Below are positions 1 to 5,171 of a stretch of 13,099 nucleotides of DNA, in pieces (the stretch's first letter is position 1; every line of letters begins with the position of its first letter). The position numbers and the translations under genes are program-made. The notes under the pieces were generated by a model. That model did not search any database, was not told where the DNA came from, and worked only from the letters and a program-made list of their open reading frames with translations. This stretch comes from Marinobacter sp. (GTDB taxonomy: Bacteria > Pseudomonadota > Gammaproteobacteria > Pseudomonadales > Oleiphilaceae), in the NCBI GenBank assembly GCA_017643965.1, contig JAEPMM010000044.1:1-13099 (forward strand), written 5' to 3'.

Positions 1-182
1 AAGCTGAACGCGCCCAGCGGCCCGAACGGGAAATGCTCCAGCAGGGTCGGTGAAATGCCCAGGCCATTGGTGACCGCCACCAGCAGGCTTGAGATCAGCG
101 CCGCAATCAGGATGTTGACGCCACGCAGCGCCATGACAATTAACAGGACGAGACCGGCCAGAAGGCCGAGATTGGCAAGCAT
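1..182 (-). CDS. GntP-family permease, N-terminal part only (cut by window edge)
   Basis: Reading the minus strand from the ATG at 182 gives about 60 residues before the window ends: a hydrophobic first helix (LGLLAGLVLLIVMAL), then RGVNILIAALISSLLVAVTNGL and a segment ending HFPFGPLGAFS. This order, with the RGVNILIAA turn and the FPFGPLGAF stretch, is what I know of the GntP gluconate:H+ symporter family (inner-membrane proton-coupled uptake of gluconate and other hydroxy acids). The family normally runs to about 440-460 residues, so most of the gene lies outside the window. It starts 39 bases after the HD-protein stop and is probably last, or nearly so, in the aldolase-HD-GntP operon. There is no strong Shine-Dalgarno; a GGAT sits about 8-11 bases upstream, directly after an AACAACAACAA tract. 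The substrate cannot be told from this fragment. Confidence 0.8.
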   Translation of the reverse strand, partial: MLANLGLLAGLVLLIVMALRGVNILIAALISSLLVAVTNGLGISPTLLEHFPFGPLGAFS

Positions 183-196
183 GAAGGTCAATCCGT

Positions 197-207
197 TTGT
201 TGTTGTT
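197..207 (-). promoter_or_regulatory. CA-rich AAYAAYAA motif before the GntP start (possible Hfq/Crc site)
   Basis: On the minus strand this reads AACAACAACAA, two overlapping perfect matches to AAYAAYAA, ending 14 bases before the ATG at 182 and next to the weak ribosome-binding region. In Pseudomonas this motif, placed at a ribosome-binding site, is bound by Hfq with Crc for catabolite repression. That this organism uses it the same way is inference. Confidence 0.4.
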
Positions 208-233
208 TGGCAAACCGGGGGTCACATGACCCC
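205..233 (-). repeat. Two adjacent inverted repeats at the HD-protein/GntP junction
   Basis: 218-233 is GGGGTCA-CA-TGACCCC, with 7-bp arms that span the HD-protein stop codon (222-224). As RNA it folds as GGGGTC, a 4-base loop, then GACCCC. Immediately beside it, 205-215 is the perfect inverted repeat GTTTG-g-CAAAC. Neither is followed by a T-tract on the minus strand, so they look more like an mRNA processing or stability element, or an operator, than a classic terminator. Confidence 0.45.
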
Positions 234-815
234 TTCGGCATCCTTGTAAAGTGAACGTACCGGTTGCGCGAACACCCGACGGACCATGGGCTCGAAGTAG
301 GACAACGGCAGGGTTTCCGCATCCGGGTCAAACGCCGGCGAATCGTACTTGTGAACGAACTCGAGGGTTTGCTCGAAATGCGGGTGGTCCCGGTACTGCT
401 CCCGCATATCCCGGTCCATGCCCAGATAATGGAAGAAGAAATAGCCCTGGAAAATGGCATGGTGTTTCACCATCCAGTGATTGGCTTCACTGACGAACGG
501 TTCCAGCAGAACGGCGGCCACATCGGCGTGATTGTAGGAACCCAGAGTATCGCCAATGTCGTGCAGCAGCGCACACACCACGTATTCGTCGTCCTTACCG
601 TCCCGGTGTGCCAGCGTGGCGGTCTGCAGGCAGTGGGTCAGGCGGTCAACGGGAAAGCCGCCGAAATCTCCTTCCAGCAGCTTCAGGTGTTCCAGAATAC
701 GCTCGGGCAGACCCCTGGCGAACTCGCCGAACGACGAGGCGATGATCTGCCAGTCCTCGGGCTTGCCGTCTTTCATGTGGGTAAACGTGGCCTGGTGTTC
801 GGCTTGATGGCTCAT
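222..815 (-). CDS. HD-domain protein, putative mixed-valent diiron oxygenase (PhnZ/MIOX-like)
   Basis: 197 residues, complete. The ATG at 815 is set by an AGGAGA Shine-Dalgarno 6 bases upstream, inside the 12-base gap after the aldolase stop. Candidate metal ligands in order are H61 (RLTHCLQTA), H85-D86 (ALLHDIGD), H97 (SYNHADVA), H118 (MVKHHAIF) and D158 (HKYDSPAF). This H...HD...H...H...D order is that of the HD-type diiron oxygenases myo-inositol oxygenase and PhnZ. The 24-residue gap between the first His and the HD pair matches PhnZ as I recall it, and the surrounding text (LQTATLAHRDG...ALLHDIGD) also resembles PhnZ. Those enzymes use O2 to cleave a C-C or C-P bond next to a hydroxyl. 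An ordinary HD phosphohydrolase is the alternative. The Tyr/Glu loop of PhnZ before the first His is replaced here by FGGFPV, so its phosphonate substrate is not expected. The substrate is unknown; the aldolase and GntP permease beside it suggest a hydroxy acid. Confidence 0.82.
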   Translation of the reverse strand: MSHQAEHQATFTHMKDGKPEDWQIIASSFGEFARGLPERILEHLKLLEGDFGGFPVDRLTHCLQTATLAHRDGKDDEYVVCALLHDIGDTLGSYNHADVAAVLLEPFVSEANHWMVKHHAIFQGYFFFHYLGMDRDMREQYRDHPHFEQTLEFVHKYDSPAFDPDAETLPLSYFEPMVRRVFAQPVRSLYKDAEGVM

Positions 816-827
816 CGGAATCTCCTC

Positions 828-1598
828 TCAATCCCGGAAGCCGGGGTCAATACGGTCCAGCTTGCGCAGCAGCCCCGGCCAGGCCAGCTTGCCGCCGAGA
901 CCCTTGGTGACCTGCTCGGCCTGTTGCTTGATAGTGTCCACAATGCCCGCCGGAATTGGTGTCAGCGGGCGGTTGCCCGACAGGGCCCGAACCTGGATCT
1001 CGCAGGAGGTCTGCAGGATGTACATGGCGAGGAAGGCGTCGGCTATGCTGCTGCCGGTGGTCAGCAGGCCGTGATTGCGCAGGATCATGTAGTTGGTGTC
1101 ACCCAGGTCTTTCTGCAGCCGGGCTTTCTCGTCCTCCCGCAGGGCCACACCTTCGTAGTCGTGGTACGACAGGCTGGACAGCGCAAACAGGCTCTGCTGT
1201 GACAGCGGCATCAGGCCGTCCTGCTGGGCCGACACGGCAATGCCGTCGGTGGTGTGCAGGTGCATCACGCAGGCGGCGTCGTCCCGTACCGCGTGAATGG
1301 CGCTGTGGATGGTGAAGCCGGCGGGGGTGATGTCAAAGTCGTCCGGGTTGATCTTGTTGGCGTCCTGGTCCACGCGCACCAGGCTGGAGGCGGTGATCTC
1401 CTCGAACATCATGCCGTAGGGGTTGATCAGGAAGTGATGCTCATCCCCCGGAATCCGCGCGGAAATATGGGTAAACACCAGGTCGTCCCAGCCATAGAGG
1501 GCAACCAGACGGTAGGCGGCGGCAAGATCCACCCGCAGCTGCCACTCTTCCTCGCTGACGGACGCTTTTTTCGACGGAATTGAAAGTTGTGCTGACAT
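828..1598 (-). CDS. Class II aldolase/adducin-family protein
   Basis: 256 residues, the usual family length. An upstream in-frame ATG at 1718 exists, but the start at 1598 is preferred: it has AGAGAGG 6 bases upstream, and the extra 40 residues have no family-like character and would overlap the divergent gene. The fold's zinc-site histidines are visible as H113 and H115 (VMHLHTTDG) and H176 (ILRNHGLLTTG). Other family signatures are VFTHISARIPG (41-51), LINPYGMMFEEI (58-69) and YHDYEG (145-150). In fuculose-phosphate aldolase the catalytic Glu lies 19 residues before the first zinc His; here that position is Gly94 in PAGFTIHSAIH. That is typical of the adducin-like subgroup, so classic aldol cleavage is not assured and a decarboxylase or isomerase role is possible. 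It is first in the operon with the HD protein (12-base gap) and GntP permease. Substrate unknown. Confidence 0.9.
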   Translation of the reverse strand: MSAQLSIPSKKASVSEEEWQLRVDLAAAYRLVALYGWDDLVFTHISARIPGDEHHFLINPYGMMFEEITASSLVRVDQDANKINPDDFDITPAGFTIHSAIHAVRDDAACVMHLHTTDGIAVSAQQDGLMPLSQQSLFALSSLSYHDYEGVALREDEKARLQKDLGDTNYMILRNHGLLTTGSSIADAFLAMYILQTSCEIQVRALSGNRPLTPIPAGIVDTIKQQAEQVTKGLGGKLAWPGLLRKLDRIDPGFRD

Positions 1599-1663
1599 GG
1601 CGTGCCTCTCTGATCGGATTTCTTGTTGGCGTTTGTTGTGGTCGATGCCCTGATCTATCTCCG

Positions 1664-1710
1664 AGTGTAGGGAAGAGCGATCGGCGAAGACTGTCAATTG
1701 GTTTACAATT
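1664..1710 (-). promoter_or_regulatory. Candidate operator and promoter in the divergent aldolase/regulator gap
   Basis: The 118-base gap 1599-1716 holds an inverted repeat AATTG (1696-1700), 5-base spacer GTTTA, CAATT (1706-1710), ending 6 bases before the regulator's ATG. On the minus strand a TACACT (-10-like, 1669 to 1664) would put the aldolase transcript start near 1657 and the repeat centre (1703) at about -46, near the class II activator position of Crp/Fnr proteins. The repeat also covers the regulator's own start region, which would suit autoregulation. The spacing differs from the CRP (TGTGA-N6-TCACA) and FNR (TTGAT-N4-ATCAA) sites. Assignment is inference. Confidence 0.4.
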
Positions 1711-1716
1711 CGGGTC

Positions 1717-2409
1717 ATGACCGATATTCATACTGTGCTTGCCAACTGCCCATTGTTCTCCGGTTTTCCTCAGCCGGCGCTGGACGAGCTTGCGGCGATT
1801 GCCCGTATCCGCCGGTTTGAGGCGGACGAGCTGATTTACAGCAAGGGCTCGGCCACCTCCACCCTCAACGTGATTGCCTCCGGTGTGGTGCGAATCAGCT
1901 CGGTCAATCCGGCCGGGCGGGAGGCCACGCTGATCATGTTCAGTGCCGGCACCTGGTTCGGAGACTCGGTGTTTTCCCCGGGGATGCGACGGGTTTACGG
2001 GGCAACCGCGCACGAGGCGGCCACCCTGATCGAAATGCCCGGCGACGCCTTTCGTCAGCTGATGGCAAGGCATCCCCAATGCTACCCGGTGATTCTCGAT
2101 ATGGTCAGCCGCCGTTTGTGGGCGGCGATGTCGATCATTGAAGACGATGCGCTGCGGGGTATCGCAGCGCGGATTGGCCGGCGCCTGTTGTTTCTGGCCG
2201 AAATCCAGGGCAACGGAGAAGCAGGCTCAGAGCCGGTGACCATCTGGATCACCCGCGAGCACATCGCCAACATGATGGGCATGACCCGCCAGGGCGTGCA
2301 TAAATGGATCAAGGATTTCGAACGGCGGGGTCTGCTGCAACTGGGTTATGGCCGGATCATGCTGACCGATCCGGCCGCCCTGCAGCGTCATATGGAGACC
2401 ATTGACTAG
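1717..2409 (+). CDS. Crp/Fnr-family transcriptional regulator
   Basis: 230 residues, typical family length. Residues 12-115 are the cyclic-nucleotide-binding-like beta-roll (LFSGFPQPALDELA, then GSATSTLNVIASGVVRI and GTWFGDSVF), followed by the long dimer helix (about 117-150). The winged helix-turn-helix is at about 178-215 (ITREHIANMMGMTRQGVHKWIKDFERRGLL). At the recognition helix, E. coli CRP has R-E-x-x-x-R; here the equivalents read R191, Q192 and K196, so DNA specificity is probably altered. The Fnr cluster cysteines are absent: only C11 and C122 are present, with no CxxC cluster. An oxygen-sensing Fe-S role is therefore unlikely and the effector is unknown. The ATG at 1717 has only a weak ribosome site (CGGG). 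It is divergent from the aldolase-HD-GntP operon and is the obvious candidate for its regulator, by position only. Confidence 0.93.
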   Translation: MTDIHTVLANCPLFSGFPQPALDELAAIARIRRFEADELIYSKGSATSTLNVIASGVVRISSVNPAGREATLIMFSAGTWFGDSVFSPGMRRVYGATAHEAATLIEMPGDAFRQLMARHPQCYPVILDMVSRRLWAAMSIIEDDALRGIAARIGRRLLFLAEIQGNGEAGSEPVTIWITREHIANMMGMTRQGVHKWIKDFERRGLLQLGYGRIMLTDPAALQRHMETID

Positions 2410-2429
2410 CCCCGGCCTGCTGCCGGGGC
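2409..2429. terminator. GC hairpin between convergent regulator and wax synthase genes
   Basis: The arms GCCCCGGC (2409-2416) and GCCGGGGC (2422-2429) form a perfect 8-bp stem with a 5-base loop in the 24-base gap between the two stops. There is no immediate T-run on either strand (a short TTTT lies at 2439-2442 on plus), so a shared bidirectional terminator is likely but not textbook. Confidence 0.6.
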
Positions 2430-2433
2430 CGCC

Positions 2434-3903
2434 TCAGGTTTTGGGTGTGGCTTTCTTGCGCGTGGATTTCCGGGGTCGCGCTGCCGGCTTGGGAGCGGGC
2501 TTCGCCGCTGGAGGCAGAATCAGCCCCTGCAGTTCCTCCAGCGCCTCACCGGTGTACACCGCCAGTTTCTGCATGCTCGGCAGGGTATCGCGGCAGCCGG
2601 TGAAGCCGAAATTCAGTGAGCCCGCGTAACTCAGGCAGGTGATGTTGAGTGCGCCGCCGTGGGCAATCAGCGACACCGGGTACATGGCTTCCAGTTTTGC
2701 CCCTTCGTAATACAGGGTCTGCTCCGGACCAGGCACGTTGGAGATGGTCACGTTGAACACCGGTCGCATACGCCCGCCCATGCCGGACATCAGCTGCAGG
2801 ATGTAGGGTGACATCAGCAGCATGGTGTACTGGGTCAGCGCCTTGCGGGGCAGCTTTTGCAGATGCTCCTTGGCGCGGCGGGTTGACTGCTTGATGTGGG
2901 CCAGCCGGGTCAGCGGGTCGGCCTGGTCCGTGGCCAGCGACGCGATCATGAAGCTGATCTGGGTGCCGGTGCCCTGGTCATCCGCGGGGCGGATGTTGAC
3001 CGGAATCCCGGCGGTCAAAGGCGTGTCCGGAATGTGGTCCTGCTCGATCAGGAAGCGGCGCAGGGCGGTGCCGCACAGGTACAGCACGATATCGTTCAGC
3101 GAACCCTGGGCAGCGTGGGCCAAGGCCTTGAGGTTTTCCAGCTGATAATGCTGGGTGGCGAAGCGGCGCTGGCCGGTGACCCGGTGATTCAGCAGCGACA
3201 CCGGCCCGGCAAACGGCGTGGTGAGGCCGTCTTCGGGGTGGCGCGCTGACTGGACCAGCCGCGACATCGCGCCCCACAGCCGTGGTGTCAGGTCCGCCTG
3301 CAGCTTCAGTGCGTCCATGGCCTGTGAAAAAGCCGCCGGAATGCTGCCCTCCCCGTCGGTCTTGCTGCCGCGCTTGCGCTCCGGACGCACCGACCAGGGC
3401 GGCAGCATGTTGGTTTCAGCGGGATCTGTGCTCAGCACCCGCTGCATCAGCCGCACGCCACTGATGCCGTCGATCATCGAATGGTGCATCTTGGTGTAGA
3501 GCGCAAACCGGTTGTTCTCCAGCCCCTCAATGATGTGGCACTCCCATAGCGGGCGGGAGAAATCCAGCGGGTTGGAATGTAATCGCGACACCAGAATGCC
3601 CAGCTCCCGCTCGCTGCCCGGGCGGGGCAAGGCTGAGTGGCGAACGTGGTAGTCCAGATCCAGGTGTTTGTCGGTCTTCCACATGGGCGCCACCAGGCGT
3701 CCGAAAAAGCCGGAATACCCCAGTTTGTAGCACCACGGGGGCGCGAGTTCACCGTCCTCTTTCATGCGTGCAAGCATGTCCCGGAGGAAAGTGTCGGGTG
3801 CGCCGTCAGGGAGTGAAAAAATTTGCAGGTTGCCCACGTGCATCGGAGTGTCTTCCGATTCCACCGCCAACCAGGATGCGTCCAGTGTGCCCAGGCGTTT
3901 CAT
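2434..3903 (-). CDS. Wax ester synthase/diacylglycerol acyltransferase (WS/DGAT)
   Basis: 489 residues, complete. It transfers an acyl group from acyl-CoA to a fatty alcohol (wax ester) or diacylglycerol (triacylglycerol) for neutral-lipid storage at the membrane or lipid droplet. The N-terminal start MKRLGTLDASWLAVE is characteristic. The catalytic HHxxxDG motif is intact as H140-H141-S-M-I-D145-G146. Other WS/DGAT blocks present are RPLWE (117-121), LNDIVL (269-274), PVNIRP (301-306) and ISNVPGP (387-393). The sequence is very close to the Marinobacter hydrocarbonoclasticus WS2 enzyme as I recall it. The start has AGAGGA 6 bases upstream. The last 26 or so residues are rich in Pro, Ala, Lys and Arg (AAKPAPKPAARPRKSTRKK), a basic tail outside the catalytic fold. 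It is transcribed alone, with no other lipid gene adjacent. Confidence 0.96.
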   Translation of the reverse strand: MKRLGTLDASWLAVESEDTPMHVGNLQIFSLPDGAPDTFLRDMLARMKEDGELAPPWCYKLGYSGFFGRLVAPMWKTDKHLDLDYHVRHSALPRPGSERELGILVSRLHSNPLDFSRPLWECHIIEGLENNRFALYTKMHHSMIDGISGVRLMQRVLSTDPAETNMLPPWSVRPERKRGSKTDGEGSIPAAFSQAMDALKLQADLTPRLWGAMSRLVQSARHPEDGLTTPFAGPVSLLNHRVTGQRRFATQHYQLENLKALAHAAQGSLNDIVLYLCGTALRRFLIEQDHIPDTPLTAGIPVNIRPADDQGTGTQISFMIASLATDQADPLTRLAHIKQSTRRAKEHLQKLPRKALTQYTMLLMSPYILQLMSGMGGRMRPVFNVTISNVPGPEQTLYYEGAKLEAMYPVSLIAHGGALNITCLSYAGSLNFGFTGCRDTLPSMQKLAVYTGEALEELQGLILPPAAKPAPKPAARPRKSTRKKATPKT

Positions 3904-4174
3904 TCAGTGTCCTCTTGCTTGTCCTTGAGTCCGTTCGACTTGATTCTGTTTGTATTTTTATTAGATGAGGAGCGTAAGTATACGCAACTACAACCGTTAA
4001 ACACACGCTCATCGGCTGCAAAGGTTCGGCTTTATTGTCGTTGCGGCGCTGGCCTGCACGCACGGCTGGCGGCTGTGTTACATCTTGTTGCCAAATGCCT
4101 GTCACCAGGCGTCGTTGCCTTGTGCTAACTTCGCTGGCCGACTAACTTCATTAAAACAACAATGTGGAGGCACC
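3904..4174. promoter_or_regulatory. Divergent control region between wax synthase and BASS permease
   Basis: This 271-base non-coding stretch is more AT-rich than its surroundings near 3940-4010. For the wax synthase, TATACT on the minus strand (complement of 3977-3982) is a fair -10; no good -35 stands at 17 bases. For the BASS permease no convincing sigma-70 pair is seen. A small hairpin, GCCTG-TCAC-CAGGC, lies at 4097-4110. The open frame that extends upstream to 4085 has no coding character and is taken as leader. Confidence 0.45.
4155..4162 (+). promoter_or_regulatory. CA motif AACAACAA beside the BASS ribosome-binding site
   Basis: AACAACAA is a perfect AAYAAYAA match lying 2 bases before the TGGAGG Shine-Dalgarno (4165-4170) of the permease. 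Bound Hfq/Crc would block ribosome access. The match is direct; the function is inferred from Pseudomonas. Confidence 0.4.
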
Positions 4175-5074
4175 GTGGAGTCAAGTCCACTGATTTCTGC
4201 CGGGTTACCGATCGCCCTGTTCATCATCATGATCGGCATCGGTATGACCCTGACTGTCCGGGATTTCCGCCAGGTGGCGGTCTACCCTAAGGGCCTGATT
4301 GTAGGCACCTTTGCACAGATTCTCGTGATGCCGATGATTGCTTTTGCGCTGGCCACCCTGTTGGCGGTGCCACCAGCGATTGCGGTGGGGCTGGTGATTA
4401 TCGCTGCGTGCCCCGGCGGCACCACATCCAACCTGTTTGTGTTGCTCTCCCGGGGCAACATTGCGCTGTCGATCGTGCTGACGGTTACCGCCAGTCTGAT
4501 TACCATCCTGACCCTGCCGCTGTTCATCAACATGGCGCTGGACCTCTACATGGGTACCCAGGAAACCATCGTGCTGCCGGTGGGTAAAACGGTGGGTATG
4601 CTGGTTGGCATTGTGCTGTTCCCGGTGGCCATTGGCATGATTTTCCGCACCCGCAAGCCCGCGCTGGCGAGGAAGGCAGAAAGCGTGGTCAGCATTTTTG
4701 GCGGGGTGGTGCTGGCGGTGCTGATTGTCGGTTTGATTGTCGGCGTGCGAGACCAGATCTGGGATCTGCTCAAGCAGGCCGGTCCCGCGACCCTGCTGCT
4801 GAACGTCGCGGGCATTTCGCTGGGCCTGTTGGCCGGGCGAGTGGCGGGGCTGACCCAGCGCGAGTCGCTGGCGGTTGCGGTGGAGCTGGGGGTGAAAAAC
4901 AGCACCATTGCGCTGATGGTCACACTCACCCTGCTGGAGTCCAGTGCCATGTCGATTCCCGCTGCGGTCTACGGTGTGCTGATGTTCCCGATCGGGTTCC
5001 TGCTGGCCGTATACGGCCGCAGCATCATCCCCAAATCCAACGTGCAGGCACCCGTCTCCCGTCCCGCCGATTGA
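4175..5074 (+). CDS. Bile acid:sodium symporter (BASS) family permease
   Basis: 299 residues from a GTG at 4175, chosen because TGGAGG lies 4 bases upstream and the family-like sequence (SPLISAGLPIALFIIMIGIGMTL) begins right there; the in-frame ATG at 4085 would add 30 unrelated residues. It is an inner-membrane protein with about nine to ten hydrophobic helices. Family motifs are VRDFRQV after the first helix, CPGGTTSNLFVLLSRGN in the middle (one half of the sodium/substrate site) and ELGVKNSTIAL near residues 245-255 (the second crossover motif). BASS proteins couple uptake of organic anions, such as bile acids, pyruvate, pantothenate or keto acids, to Na+. The sequence does not fix the substrate. 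It is followed by a hairpin and then the TRAP operon on the same strand, so it may be its own unit or feed read-through into that operon. Confidence 0.92.
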   Translation: MESSPLISAGLPIALFIIMIGIGMTLTVRDFRQVAVYPKGLIVGTFAQILVMPMIAFALATLLAVPPAIAVGLVIIAACPGGTTSNLFVLLSRGNIALSIVLTVTASLITILTLPLFINMALDLYMGTQETIVLPVGKTVGMLVGIVLFPVAIGMIFRTRKPALARKAESVVSIFGGVVLAVLIVGLIVGVRDQIWDLLKQAGPATLLLNVAGISLGLLAGRVAGLTQRESLAVAVELGVKNSTIALMVTLTLLESSAMSIPAAVYGVLMFPIGFLLAVYGRSIIPKSNVQAPVSRPAD

Positions 5075-5086
5075 CAAATCTGCCAG

Positions 5087-5116
5087 TGCCCCTCTGCCAC
5101 CAGAGACAGAGGGGCA
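5087..5116 (+). terminator. Stem-loop after the BASS permease
   Basis: TGCCCCTCTG (5087-5096) and CAGAGGGGCA (5107-5116) form a perfect 10-bp stem with a 10-base loop, 13 bases after the stop. No T-tract follows, so it could be an inefficient or factor-assisted terminator, or a 3' stability element, with partial read-through into the TRAP operon. Confidence 0.6.
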
Positions 5117-5126
5117 TGGAAGGATC

Positions 5127-5148
5127 GCTGTTACCCTGAACGAACAGC
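5127..5148 (+). other. Small leader stem-loop before the TRAP binding-protein gene
   Basis: GCTGTT (5127-5132) and AACAGC (5143-5148) are 6-bp complementary arms around a 10-base loop, ending 10 bases before the GGGA ribosome site (5159-5162). It could be a leader RNA structure or an operator half-site pair. No matching promoter is clear. Confidence 0.35.
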
Positions 5149-5163
5149 TATTCAGTTTGGGAT

Positions 5164-5171
5164 AACAATAA
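5164..5171 (+). promoter_or_regulatory. CA motif AACAATAA overlapping the binding-protein start
   Basis: AACAATAA, a perfect AAYAAYAA, lies between GGGA (5159-5162) and the first ATG, sharing its last A with that start codon. If recognised by Hfq/Crc it would repress the first gene of the transport operon. Confidence 0.4.

Noticed and set aside
264..1202. 312-residue plus-strand open frame opposite the HD and aldolase genes
   Set aside because: It covers parts of two recognised genes and their junction, lacks family features, and has no supported ribosome site.
1599..1718. Longer aldolase start at 1718
   Set aside because: It would add 40 residues with no family match, overlap the divergent regulator's start, and lacks the good ribosome site seen before 1598.
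5071..5076. TTGACA as a -35 box for the TRAP operon
   Set aside because: It overlaps the BASS stop codon and nothing like a -10 stands 16-18 bases downstream, where the terminator-like hairpin lies.
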